Made by a program: the position numbers and the translations under genes. This document shows, one piece after another, positions 48,801 through 60,514 of a stretch of 64,000 nucleotides of DNA; within the stretch, counting starts at the first letter, position 1; the number at the start of each line of letters is the position of its first letter. This DNA is from Lindgomyces ingoldianus (lineage: Eukaryota; Ascomycota; Dothideomycetes; Pleosporales; Lindgomycetaceae). The stretch covers positions 448,001-512,000 of the forward strand of contig NW_022985191.1 of assembly GCF_010093535.1 (NCBI RefSeq), given 5' to 3'. The notes beneath the pieces are model-generated. The model was not told the origin of the DNA, did not search any database, and saw only the letters and a list, made by a program, of their open reading frames with translations.

Positions 48801-50807
48801 ATACTCTAGCAATCAATCCAGTTCCTCATATATCGGGTGCTCCCAATAGCTTCACACATTCTCATCGCATTCACGCTCTTAGATCTTCCGATCCTTTTGC
48901 TTGCTTTCAACAACGAAACTATCAACATCCTACCCAAGCGCATCCCGGTTCTGTAATAAGACTTGGACGACCAGATTTTCACGATTGAATAACACGGCTC
49001 TACTCCAACGCGACCGAGAAAGTACTGTCCAGGGCTGTCGAAGCTGCGGTACGCCCTAACATCATGACCGAGTCCGAGGGTCAACCCAACGAGGCCTCGG
49101 ACATGCTCAATCTTGCGACGATGCCCCACAATATCGATGAATACTGTGGAGCATTTCCGCATGGTCCATCCGTAGGCGAATATCTACAAGAACGACAAGA
49201 ACGCACGCTATATTTGTACACAAACCGCGCGTATCGTCCGTCATGGTTAGGACTACACCTCAGTATGGAGAGGAAAGTGACATCCGGAGCTTTGATACCA
49301 GCTAAGACAGTGCACAAATAATACAACCTCATAGGGCATGAATCTTACGCAATCGGGGTTACCTTCAACGAGACCAGCAACATCGGAGAGCATACCACCG
49401 TTGTACCACTTGCCGACCAACGCCCTAAGGGTGGGCATGGGGAAGGGTTGATCTAGCTCACCCCAACTACCTTCTCTGCTCCGGGTGCTAAACTTTTGTC
49501 AAATGTCTTCGAGTGCGCCGTCATGGAACGGTGGTTGGGTGCTGCAGCTTCACTGCTCCGGGGTCAACACTTTCAAGTTGGTGCAGAATTACCGACAGAC
49601 TCAATTATTCCGCCTGAAAAACACAGTCTTCTATTAAGGGAGCATGCAGCTCGCTCTAGAATATCCAAATCACCAAATGTGCGTCATCTACGATGTCCTC
49701 ACCCGAGGCTTCTCGAACCTAGGCTTCTGTTGCGGCATATTCAGTAATCACCTTAAGCACCGCATATCCTTTACTGATATAGTCTCGGAGGGCTTCAAAG
49801 ACACCACATACAGTTTCCTCCCTAACCCGTGAGCAGTTAAGGTCATATGTGAAGCTAAGAGGAGCACCAGAGGCATGAGGAACTGGATTCAATTGCTAAA
49901 GGAGGGCAACTACGGGTTTATATAGTACTAGATGAACCCATCATGTGACTTAAGGCCACCAATAGCTCTAGGCTGCAGCAGGTGGCGTGGCTAGGCAGCA
50001 GTAGGCCAAAGGAGTGTAGGTGGCTAGAGCATGGAGAGCTCCGTAACTGCAAACATCATACCTAAGTTGACGAAAGTCTTCCGCAAGTTACCCTTCCCCA
50101 CGAACGAGGAGATACACATCATCTCATTCTATGCTCACGATACGGACATGATCCTGATCCGTATTAACGCAAAAGGCATTCACGATAGTCTCAAGGTCGA
50201 TACCATAGTCTCGGACCAAGACAGTGAGGCGAGTCGATGCTCATCAAAGTACTTGGAGGAGCACGATATATACCATAAATTGACTAGTTCATGATCAAGC
50301 TTTGCACGTGATAGGAATTATTCTATTTTCTCCCCCTAGAGTTGTAATTTGGGCCCTGTAATTGTTCTCACTTTGATAATGTTGCACTTGGACATGTCAG
50401 AGAATAGAAATATAACAGATCTAATTTGACAAACTGCTTACCAGTAGCTGAAAGAGCGCTACAAGCTTGCTAGTTTCTGTCCTTTATCAGATTTCAGAAA
50501 CTGGAGATGGGTGCAGAGGATAATTCCGGTGGATCTGATTGATCCGGACAAATGAAGGGGGTTTGGTCAGTTGGGAGAGTGACCCTTGAGTCGAGTGGGA
50601 AATTTCAAGGAAGATTTGAGTGAATAGCTATGAGATAGCGAGTGATTGTATTGTTATCAATTGGTGACTGAGGAATGCCTCTGCGTAGTACTCTGGGGAC
50701 AAAGAAAATAGCTGTGACTTCGAGCAGTTATGGAAACTGAATGAGCGTTCAAGAGAGTCACGTTTCTTCTGTTCCTCCCAACAAAAGCCAAACAATGAGC
50801 GAAATTC
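45815..50807. other. Gene-poor stretch of 5 kb with fragmentary frames
   Basis: Many frames of 60-160 codons occur, none continuous with splice support. A 162-codon plus frame at 47039-47527 ends with a protein-like segment (PGLKPSEYFIPRYGGLIPNPHTRDMVW). A plus frame from about 49064 to 49640 (MTESEGQPNEASDM.. to RSRISKSPNV) is broken by stops, and neighbouring bases carry another protein-like piece (GHESYAIGVTFNETSNIGEHTTVV). I do not recognise these. Decayed genes or mobile-element remnants are likely. TTATAGT and AT-rich patches occur around 48120-48340 and 50280-50650. Confidence 0.35.
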
Positions 50808-53800
50808 TTAAGCACCTCCAACCAGGATGCTGGCCTCCTTCCACACCTTCTCGAGAGCATCCTCCGGTATCTGATCAATCAGCCATCCTCGCGCTTTTTC
50901 GACAATCAGCTCCCATGTGTCCTCTTCACTAGCCATCTTCTTCTCGAGGAACAACACAACAATGGCTGTAGCTAAGATGATCACAATAGACTCCTCACCT
51001 AAGCCGGTATTCGCCGACATTAACTTAGGAACAGCGGCTCGAGCTGCATCGCGATCAATCCCCATAGTATCGCACGGCAGCTGCTCCCTAGACCATGATC
51101 CTTCAAAAGACTGCCTGCTGATTAGACGTAAGAGTAGCTCCTCTTTACTCAAAGCTTTCTCTTCCTTACCCCTGCCAGACGCCTGCCGTTTGATAATGGC
51201 AGGAGCAGTTGCAGAGCTAATTGTGGGACCATCATCGAAGAGACCAAAACCCATATCCTCATCACTTTCATCACACTCTTCCTCGACTTTAGCTTCTCTA
51301 TCTAAAAATCTATTAGCACCAATCTTTCTTCGCTTCTTGCTTGAGGCGGTATGGAGGACTGAAGGCGTAGCAGAACTAAACCTTGGGGTCGCTTTACCCC
51401 TCTGTCGTTGGGACATTACAGGAGCTGAAGGAGCTGACTTGCGGGCTGCTTTGCTGGCAAGCTGCATACGGGGAGCCTTTCCACCAGTTGACTTACGGGC
51501 AGTCTGCCTAGTGCGAGCTCCTGAGCGAGTACTTGTACCTGCACATTTTATAAGCAATTGTCTTGTCCTGTCTGGTGTGCGTCTTTGAGAGCGAGGAATG
51601 GAAATTTTAAGACGTCTTTTCCCCAATACCTGCCGAGACATACCTACGCCGCTCCTAGTTTCCGCCATGTCTCCGCTCGGGAAGCCCGTGAATGCACTTA
51701 CAGACAAAGGAGAAACAGACCCTCGACCGCCCCGCCAGCCCCCGCCAGTCCAGCCACTTCGAGTACTTCCGCTACCTCTACCACCAGTTTGGTTCCGTAA
51801 AGCAGAGGCAACTTTGAGACTGCCTGAACCAACAGGTGACGCATATAACGGGAGATCGTACTTACTAGCAGACTTGACCTCGGGATACAAGTCATCCTGG
51901 TCAATCATCTCAAAGTCCTCAGTTTCGTCATTGTCATCGCCAGGCAGAGTTCGGTCGACTGTCTTTGCTAAGGCATTCTTTCGCTTCTCAGCGATTTCAG
52001 CGTCGTCGGCTTCGATAGCAACGAAGGAGCAGTACTTCCCACCAACTTGGAATTCAACACCCAGTCGAACAGCCTCTCGTTTCTGGAGCAGCGCAAATTG
52101 TGCTGGATACTTGTCTTTAATAAATGCGCCCGCATCCGTCTTCAATTCACAAACCCAACCACGGCCTTCTTCAAGCTCTTGAGTGGCTTTTCGAGCAGCC
52201 AACTGATGTATCATTTCTCCAGGCTCTTTGCGTATTTCAACTTGGATTTCGAGTTCGAGAGGCCCCTCGGGTGACGTGCCCTTGAGAATAACGCTCTTCG
52301 GTACTTGTCTAGAAGCCTCCGGAGACAGGAGCAGGTAGACGCAGGTTCGGTTGAACGGGTAAAGCGGCGGAATTTTATGCGGAGTTTGAAGAATCTTTGG
52401 TCGGCCAAATTTAGGGAGGCCAGCAAAGATGTCCTGGGGCTCGTTTTCTTTGGGATGTTCTTCCTTGGAGTCGGGATCATAGAGTGATATGGGCTTGTTG
52501 CGGAGCGGGTACCGACCTTCCACTTGACTCTCCTTCCCCTTGGCCATACTAATACCACGTTCGCGGTCTACTTCAAAATTAAGCTTCAGGCGAAGAGAGT
52601 CCACAACTGAATCCACAGTATCATCCTCATACTTGACCTCTAAATGGTAATCACTGATGTGAGGTGTCAGTGCTCCCTTTAGCATGCGGACGATCTTGCC
52701 ATCCAGTTTCTCCTTGTTGCCAACCATCTGAGCGAATCCCCTGCCGGCTCTGGCAATACCCTCGATGAGCGAACTTGACACACCACCTCCGATACCGATT
52801 GGAAATACCCGGACCTTGCCGTCTTTGGTCTCATTTTCGATATATTGGAACATTTGATCTTGTGACCAGATATCTCCATCAGTCAAGAGCATGAGCTCTG
52901 TGGTAATCCCCTTGAGGCGACCCTCAACAGCAGCTTTCACGGCCTGGAAAGTTTCGGTCCCGCCAAAGTTCGCGTCGAATTTGCTAACGTACTTCATGGC
53001 GCGATTAAGGGTATCTTTCCCATACAGCTGACTCTTTGGCCACAGAAATTCGTAGCTTGAACCAAAAGAGCAGATATTGAACATGACACCAATAGGTAGT
53101 GACTTCAAAAAGACCTGGAGAGCAGATATAAGGGTTGCTACATTCCCTGACATCGATCCTGACCGATCCGCAATGAAGATAATCTCCGGCTTGTGGGGTT
53201 TGAGCGAAAACTTGGGAACTAGGGTCGCCATGAGTGCGCTCTGGTTAGGCAAGGTCGGGTGCACTTCAAGAATTGCTTGAGGTATGCCAACATCCTTCGC
53301 AACAATCTGGAGGACGAAGTCCTTTTCAAGTTCGGCAGTGCCAAGTGCGAGCGTGGCAGAGGCTTGGGATGTGGACGGCTCCTCATCGACAGTGTTAGTC
53401 GACAGTGAACCGAGTGACACCTCAATAGGGTGAGACGGTGATATAACTTTCTTGATTGGAACACCTTCGGCCATGCAGATATCGACCGTAATTGAGATAC
53501 CTCTAGAATGATAGGCGGAAAATGATTCCATTAGCTGGCTCGGGTACGATCCATACCGAGGGGCGATAGACGTCGGCATGTTCAGACGGATGCCATCGAC
53601 TTCGGCATCGTGCTTCAGCTCCTGAATGTATCTGATGGTGATGAGAACCTCGCTACCCTCTGGGATGTTGCTGACTGAAGTTGTGAAGACGTCCGCGGCA
53701 TCAGGGAGTTGTTCCAAGAGCGCGGCATTTCCGCCTCGCTCTTTGGTTTTTTCATATTGTTTTCGTGCCTCACCCTTCTCTTTTACGAGACCGAAGATGC

Positions 53801-54187
53801 TACGTTCGCCAATCTGGCACTTGAATTCGACTACACTGACGCCGTCAAAGAGTGGAAAAGTGTACCTGGAAACGTTAGCAGAGGAAACCAGCTAGCCATG
53901 ATAGACCTTTGCCCAGTCTCATATTATCCTACATAGCATGCAAAATGAGAAGCGCAGCGGCTTGGTGATAAATAAAAGAGTTAGTAGGATACTCACCGCA
54001 CTTCGCCGAGAGGCTTGTCCTTGGATGGATTGAAGAATGTCTGCCTGAGAACTGTGCTCGAGGCGGTAGAGAGAATGGTAGTGTGAACGTCAAGCTTCAC
54101 CTGAGGCAGGTACGTACGGCGTAAGACATCTTCGACTGTATCGATATAATAACATCCACAGATGTGGGGAGAGGACTGATAGGCCAT
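50808..54187 (-). CDS. VIT and VWA domain protein carrying an internal histone H3 tail copy, 1082 aa
   Basis: Exons: 54187-53997 and 53865-50808 (3249 nt). The N-terminal VIT domain (about 25-160) has VEFKCQIGERSIFGLVKEKGEA and RYIQEL. The VWA domain (about 290-470) has a complete metal-binding MIDAS: D297-R-S-G-S, GGTETFQA and LLTDGD. A beta-rich segment follows (to about 680), then an acidic patch and a Gly/Ser/Arg/Lys-rich disordered region (about 720-960). The end is the alpha-helical module FEGSWSREQLP..WELIVEKARGWLIDQIP, also found at the end of PARP4 and VWA5A-type proteins. There is no ADP-ribosyltransferase domain. The disordered region contains a near-perfect H3 tail (separate entry), and RKR/KKRRK patches suggest nuclear entry. 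A 42-nt stop-free in-phase intron candidate (GTAAGT..CAG) lies near 51830-51871. The family is involved in protein complexes, but the function in fungi is unknown. Confidence 0.92.
51426..51518 (-). other. Histone H3 N-terminal tail copy inside the VIT/VWA protein
   Basis: Residues 847-877 read as the H3 tail residues 1-31. ARTRQTARKSTGGKAPR is followed by MQLASKAARKSAPS. Compared with fungal H3, only K4 is R and K18 is M; each differs by one base from a lysine AAG codon (AGG, ATG). K9, K14, K23, K27, S10, S28, R2, R8, R17 and R26 are kept. After S31 the sequence leaves H3 (APVMSQRQRGK instead of TGGVKKPHR), and before A1 comes TSTRSG, so the tail is internal and lacks the free amino end of H3. 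The reading frame is that of the host protein, 3.06 kb exon, without a stop. The match is seen directly; function (methylation, acetylation, reader binding) is inference. Confidence 0.95.
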
Positions 54188-54639
54188 TGGATGTATAGAA
54201 TTGGTGGTGCAATTCCTTGAAGAATGTTTAATGATATGAAAGATGAAAGAAGTTTGAACGCAGAAGGGTGGAAGGCAGTCCTTTTATATTGCAGGGGGAT
54301 TGTTGCCTGCGGGGTTAAGGTCAATCTTCCCCTATGCCAAGGAATATTCTTGGTGGGTGGGTGGGAAGACGTACGGCGTAGGTGAGTCACAAACCCAAAT
54401 GGCGTAAATACAGAAACACCAATCCCGTTAATAAGATAAAATAACGTGTTAAGATAAAGAAATGGATCCTTCACGTGATTTGATTTACCCCCACTTGTGC
54501 ATCCATTTCCGCTGGAAAGCAAATATTCCCATCTCCTCACCAGGCCTGTTAGCTATTGCACAATTTTCCAGTCCTTGTCTAAGTCGGTCACGAAACCTCA
54601 GATACACACCCCTGCGGTCTGTGGGCACCCCAGGTAGTC
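54188..54639. other. Promoter side of the VIT/VWA gene
   Basis: No separate gene recognised. A GGTGGGTGGGTGGG tract lies at about 54352-54365. The right end merges with the decayed M20 peptidase frame. Confidence 0.4.
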
Positions 54640-55600
54640 CCACACGGCAAGGATGTGAGGCTTCACTAACGGCTAGAAAATATTTGATAGAAACAGCTTC
54701 TCCTTGAGCACCCATTCCGCCTGGGGGAAGGCCCGAACACGAATGCATGAACCCTCTCATATCTCCAGAACTTGCGTCCATGCTTCCAACACAGGGAAGT
54801 TGAACGGATCTTGCCCTGGAGACCTCTTCCGCACAGTCGGCGATGTGATTCGCAAATGGTGGTCGGTCTAGCATAATTCGCTAGATTGCTGGCAGCTTCT
54901 TGGATTTGATACCCTACTTCAGGGACATCGTTGAGGATCTGGTCGGTACGATGAAGTACTGAACATCTGTCCATACAAACTGGAAGTCCAATATCTGCCT
55001 CAAAAACGCACTTTTCTGGTATTATGTTGACTTCGACGTCCCCCTGAATCTTTCCAATATCCATCGCGGGCCTTAGCAAGATATTACCTGCACCCGAACC
55101 CATAATCTCATCGGCAACTCTGAGAACTGCAGGGGAGTCGACGTGTTTCCGTGCTTGTCTGGTAGATCCGGTGTCATATTCTCGATATCCAGGAGTTTCG
55201 TAATAAGCTGTGACGCGATGATGCTGGAAACACGACTCATGGGTTTGTATGCGCTACTAGCCCTAGGAACTTGCACTGTATATGTTATTCGGAGAGTTCC
55301 TTTTTCACCAAGCGAATCGACTGAAGTCCGCCAGGTTCTCCATTGATAACACAGTCACCTTTCTAGGGAGATAGGCCACCCCTATTTTCTAAGAGATATA
55401 GAGTACCCCTCTTTCCACCGGCCTCTTCATCGGAGACTGCTGTCGAGGCCACACTTCTTTGGATTACTGTAGATCATTTCTGCAGTAGCGTAAATGCGAT
55501 GACCGAGGCAGCCATTCCGGCCTTTATATCAACCGTAAGTGGTTTTACCGTCATTAAATCTAGAATAGGGACCTCTCCACCATTCATCTGGGCTCTCAGG
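54640..55600 (-). pseudogene. Decayed M20-family metallopeptidase (ArgE/DapE type)
   Basis: Fragments of one protein lie in order on the minus strand but in different frames. From 5' to 3': LTVDIKAGMAASVIAF; AVSDEEAGGKRGTLYLLEN; CVINGEPGG; IASQLITKLLDIENM; IGKIQGDVEVNIIPEKCVFEADIGLP; RPPFANHIADCAEEV; SMDASSGDMR; HAFVFGPSP; and GGMGAQGEAVSIKYFLAV. These follow the M20 order: metal-binding DxKxG and EE, GEP before the dimerisation domain, the dimerisation strands, then the GMGxxxExVSI end. At least four frame changes and several stops break the frame, too many for introns to explain. The start upstream of 55600 was not found. The intact gene would have been a zinc-dependent amidohydrolase. Confidence 0.72.
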
Positions 55601-58600
55601 GCCTTGCTTACAGTAACTTAGAGGGATGTAGGGAGTGTCTCATAGAGGTAAGCGCTGAGGCATATAGCATGCTAGCGGATTGCAGTCGGCTATGTTGCCT
55701 CCTAAGGCTACGGTGTCGCCATAACGCCTCAGACGCACTTGACAACGCGCCTGGGTACTAGCAAGTTGATTAGCGTCTAAAGCAAACGTTTGCGTACGAT
55801 ATATTGTGTTGATTCCAAAAATTTGGGTTCTCGTTGTCTTGTTTTTGATCTGATCGCCAGTAAATAAGGTTGTGCTTAACATTGGTTTTTGCAAAGCTCG
55901 AACCAATCAAGCGCATCGTCAAGCGCTAGCAGGGACCCCTGCAGCCACCCCCCAATCACACAACGCATCCAGAGTCTGATTTTAGTCCCTTTCCAATTTA
56001 AGATTCAAGCTATGAATAACCCCTACCAGGCCAAAACCGATCCCCACTGACGTCAGATCGTTCCTACATAAGGTGAACGAAGCGATCGAGCGCTTCACAT
56101 CATTTCTTGCCAAGCATCCCGGAACTCTGCATCATCGCCATCTTTGCAGTGCTTATAGGCTATGCAGCTTTACTACCCCCTCAACATCGCTATTGCGAGC
56201 CAAGCGTAACTTGTGCATTAGAGCTCTAATAGGCTCGATAATTCCGCGCTTGGTGCTACCAAAGCAAACGATAAAAGGGCTCAGCAATTGTATAAATATA
56301 CAAGCCAGCAGGTATTTTAGATTATGCAGCATAAGAAGTTGAAGACGTACAAGAAATATGCCCTGGCGGAGGTCGATGCTGATTTCTTATCCGCAAGTAA
56401 GACTGCAAAGGTCGATCGCTCCGCACATCTGGTACAACGCTGCTATCGCGTTTGTAACTATCAACGTTAGTCCAGTTCCTAGGATGCTGTTCTTAGGACC
56501 CGTTGTCCCCAGTCACGCGACCACATAACGCGGAACCGTGATCCCGGGGCCCAAAACGAAACTGTGCCCCGGAACTATCCTAGGATAGTAGAAGCCCTAG
56601 GAGGACTATCCTAGAACAGTAGGAATGCTAGGAGAACTATTGTAGGACAGCAGAAGTCCTGGGAAAACTATCCTAGGACACCATAGACCTTAGGATGAAC
56701 CGTGCACTAGAACTCTGTTCCTGGGAGTGAACCAGCCTGAGGATTGGGCCGGAATTTTCGAGTGGTTTATATTCTAGCTTATCTGAATCTGAATCACGAT
56801 CTACAGCTGGCCTCAATCATCTAAAGAAGGAAGCATGCATGATGCTTCAGGGCATATGGGATAGTAATTATAAGTAGCTAAGCTATTCATGTCTGAAAGA
56901 TACCTAACGGTCCTAGTGTGCCTTGAATTTCTTCACTTTTGCTTGGGCTCCATGCTAACCTGAGCGGTTTCCCCTTTACAATATTTTCGTTCCTGGCCAA
57001 TGCCTGCAAAATCATTTTTTGCGTTTCTAAGGTCCCTTCGATCTCATGGAGAGTTGGCTTCGAAGGCGCGCTCGGATGGGTTGTCGAAAGGGTCAAATTA
57101 CCCTTAACATTGATTACTTTGTCTCTGTGCTTTTTCTGACGATGTCTGGAGCAATTTATTGGTTGACTTTTATTATGTCCAATAGATGCGTTCGGTGTCA
57201 TGGTCGGCTCGAGTCTTCAGTCGGTTCTGGTTGGAGAAGTCGGTGGAAAGACTGGCTGTTTAAGTACATCACAATACATCGAGGCAGCAATATAACGACT
57301 GGCTTATCTAAAAGCGAAAATCGACCCCGTTTTGGTCTTCATATGAGGAAGCGCGAATGTGCTTGAAATAACGGCATACCTATATATATATATCAAGGAT
57401 TACGTCCTCCGCGCTACGGAAACAAAGTACATTCTGCTAGACCAAACGGGGCTCTCTAGAAACTCCAGGTCCCGGATGGTCTCTTGACTGGTTTCGGAAC
57501 CCAGTCACCGTGAACCATGGGTGCAATATAGTCACCTCAATCCACGTCAGTCGCTATGTCCATCTGATCGTGCCCAGGGACCCACGCCAGTTTCCGGGGA
57601 AATTATGCTCGGAAACCTGCAGGGATTGGTTCTGTCCTCCACAACTTTTCTCTGGAGCGTGGTTTGACACTGCCAAGCCCCCTACATCGAGATGAGCCGC
57701 ACAAAGCTTTTTGGAGGGGTGACAGGCCGCCATTCATCCTTTTCGTTAAAGCATTCTTTCTCCTTTTGTTGTTTATATCGGCCAAGAGCAGCCAATGTCT
57801 CCGCTGCTGGCCAAGTGGTTGGTGAGTCTCCCTCCATCATGCGCTAAACGAAAGGTTCTGCCATTCGGTTGGCTCGGACGCCTTGGGATATACGTTTAGT
57901 ATGTATGTCAATAGAGCCATTATCATTCTCTCGGTGAAAGTTGTGTTGTTCCTAGAGATATCAGCGAATGATGCACCCCAAGCGTAGACTTAGATCTTAC
58001 ATGTGAGTTTCGAGGCCTTTACTGCAAGTTACTATAATCCCGATTCCGAGGTGAGCTGCTAGAATAGATCCCCGTTTACCCAGCTTCTTACGATATTTCA
58101 GGCTCTCTCGGCGCTGCTCACTTACTCATAGACTAACCTGCTTGTGGTGGCGGCCGTACATTTCTTCTAGGATTACGTCTAGGACGACGCTGGATATATC
58201 CTTACCGTGGGAAAGTAAGTGTAGCAGGTTTGGATTATTTTGTATATCAATGCGTTTTTGCTCAAAATAATGGTAAAGAAAATCCCTCGCCATTCTAAGC
58301 CTAACTGGATCCGTGGCAGAGTCATGGTTAATCGTCTAGGCATGGCGGAGGCGCTTAGGGGAGGTCGGTACCAGAGGCCCTCCCGTCCCCATAAATGGCG
58401 AAAGGCCTTTATAAAGCTTACTGCATCTTGTCGAAGAAAAGAGGCACCGAGCTGAATGATCTCTCGTATATTGTTAAGCCCACGCTTAGAACTGCCTCCG
58501 TACAGGGAGTCTAGCCTCTTCACATCGCGAAGGTAACGAGTGGGCGGGGGCGACGATGCCGACCATGTATACATATTATCAAGTACTGGGCTCAGGCTCC

Positions 58601-60514
58601 AATTCGAGGAGGCTTGGGATGGTGATGCCGAAGAGCATTCGGTGTGACGCTCCGCTTGGGAGACCAGGGCAGAGGAGTAGTCTCCGCCACATTATCCATG
58701 TTATTGTTTGTCGGCTCGTTCGAGTCGGCAGCTGTATCACTCGCAGTCTCAGGCGTTGGGTGGGACATAGAGCAGCTTGCCGTCGGTGCCACGATGGCAT
58801 CTTCACCGCGGTCTGGCACTTCCGTATCAACACTTGCAGCCTGCTCATGGGGAGATGGCTGATCTTCTAGTGTGGTATACATGGCAAAGAGGCCACGGCT
58901 ATCGAGAGTTTCTGCAGTTGCTGACCGAGTAACTAAAATTATGGAGCGTGGTGATTGCGAGTGGTTCGCGAGGAAAGTGTTGGACGGCTCGACATTCTCT
59001 GCGACGTGTGAGTGATATGATGACTCCTGTGCGACTTAAAATATCTCCCAGGCAGATGGGCCGTGATCAACAAGCTGCCTGTGTGGCAGGAGCTTCGACC
59101 GGACATTGTCTAGATACTCAGGTTCCGCAACCGCGAGAAGGGACAGAAATGCTCTAACTGAGGAAATGAGCTACCGAGATTTAGTAAAATCGTTTTGTAG
59201 GGTGCTCCTCATACCTCTTCCTCCCTCATTCTAGTCCGAGCGTAGCTTAGAAGCGGGTCATTGTTATTAGAATCCTACTCGGTATTAGGTCTAGTCTTGT
59301 TGGAGTGACCTTACTCACCAGCAACACGTAGCGCATGGCGTTGTAAAGCGGTGATATTCAAGTTGGGTGGCAGGAAGAAGATGTAAGAATAAGACGATTT
59401 TTAATGGAGACTGTTGGCAGCACGAAAGCCAACCGCACTCCACTTGGATTTCTAACTTTGTCGATGGGCCTGAAGAGGCCCCTGTTAGGGACCGCATGAC
59501 GCTTGACATCCCAGGTTCAAGGATAGTCCTTCCGCCGCTGCGGTTTGACCCAGTTCCGTTTTGAGCCCCTAGAAACTGAAAATTCGATAGGAGTGTGTAG
59601 TCTAGAGATGGACTTGACTGCGATCTTGTTTCGGGGCGGGCCAAGATGGCCAATGGGCCAATATTTTGACGAGTCAGAGATACCAGGTAGCCAGCCAAAC
59701 TCCCAGCAAATCACTCCAACCACATCAATCCAGACTGAGCCGAAGAGCCCTGTGAGGAAGAAGACGAGAGGGGGAAGAGTTTTGTGATATTGCTGCTGGT
59801 TGATTTTCGATCAAAGTGGTGAATCTCCTTGCGGGACACGCTGTAATACGCATCCTATTTCCTTTTATCCCTGTGCAGAGTCATCAGGTACTATCTATCC
59901 ACCATTGCATCGAAACAATACCATTACAGCTTGTTATTTCTCGGCGCACACCTTATTCGCACCTAATCTCGATTGTCGACGTCGTCGCGAGCTGTCTCAT
60001 TTGTGTAACGCGTGCCCTGTGTTAGGGTGGCTACGCCTTAATGGGTCCCATTCTAGTCTCGCTGCGGTCACTCAAAGTTGCATTGCCTTCATCGCTTCGT
60101 GCCTCCAACAACTTTGTACAAAGGAAACGTTATTGCCATCAATAATACAAGATTTCACGGGTCGCTGATATCCACAGCCTCCATTTCTTCCCTTCCTAGC
60201 CAGGCCAGCCCTAATCAAAGTAAATCCACACATCAGCAAGAATATCATTCTGCCCCTTCACAAGGTCTTGTCCTTTATAACATTGAAATTTACTACTTGT
60301 CCACGACCACCTTACACTCTACTCGATTGTTGCATTAGATGCCAAAGAAAGATCTAAAACATACGTAACGGCCGATTCATGACTGTGCCTTATACCACTA
60401 GATTCGCCTGCATTGCGTCGCTTTCACCGTGTCTGCGGGTGTTCTGAACGCTTACTGGAACGTTTAGCCAGGAGTGTGTAATCCACAAGGTGCTCTATCA
60501 AACTATCAGATTCC
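55601..60514. other. Gene-poor stretch with repeat and protein-like scraps
   Basis: No intact gene is recognised in about 4.9 kb. A plus frame at 56073-56342 starts NEAIERFTSFLAKHPGTLHHRH, and a minus frame at 58179-58574 contains NIREIIQLGASFLRQDAVSFIKAFRHLWG; both look protein-like but match nothing I know. A short (TA)n run lies at about 57381-57393. Frames at 58592-58882 (minus) and 59545-59787 (plus) lack support. The 31-bp tandem repeat at 56573 is listed separately. The picture is of decaying repetitive DNA. Confidence 0.4.
56573..56696. repeat. Four tandem copies of a 31-bp unit
   Basis: Four consecutive units of exactly 31 bases align by eye. The first begins AACTATCCTAGGATAGTAGA and ends AGCCCTAGGAG; the others differ at several positions. 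Each contains CCTAGG-like palindromic cores (TCCTAGGA), so single strands could fold. Degenerate relatives (GTTCCTAGGATGCTG) lie just upstream near 56472-56500. No coding function. Confidence 0.85.

Noticed and set aside
51426..51600. Separate histone H3 gene or H3 pseudogene inserted in the locus
   Set aside because: There is no ATG before the tail, no globular H3 sequence after it, and the host frame runs through without a break.
50917..52182. Long plus-strand frames opposite the VIT/VWA gene
   Set aside because: Complement of a low-complexity coding region; the minus strand carries clear domains.
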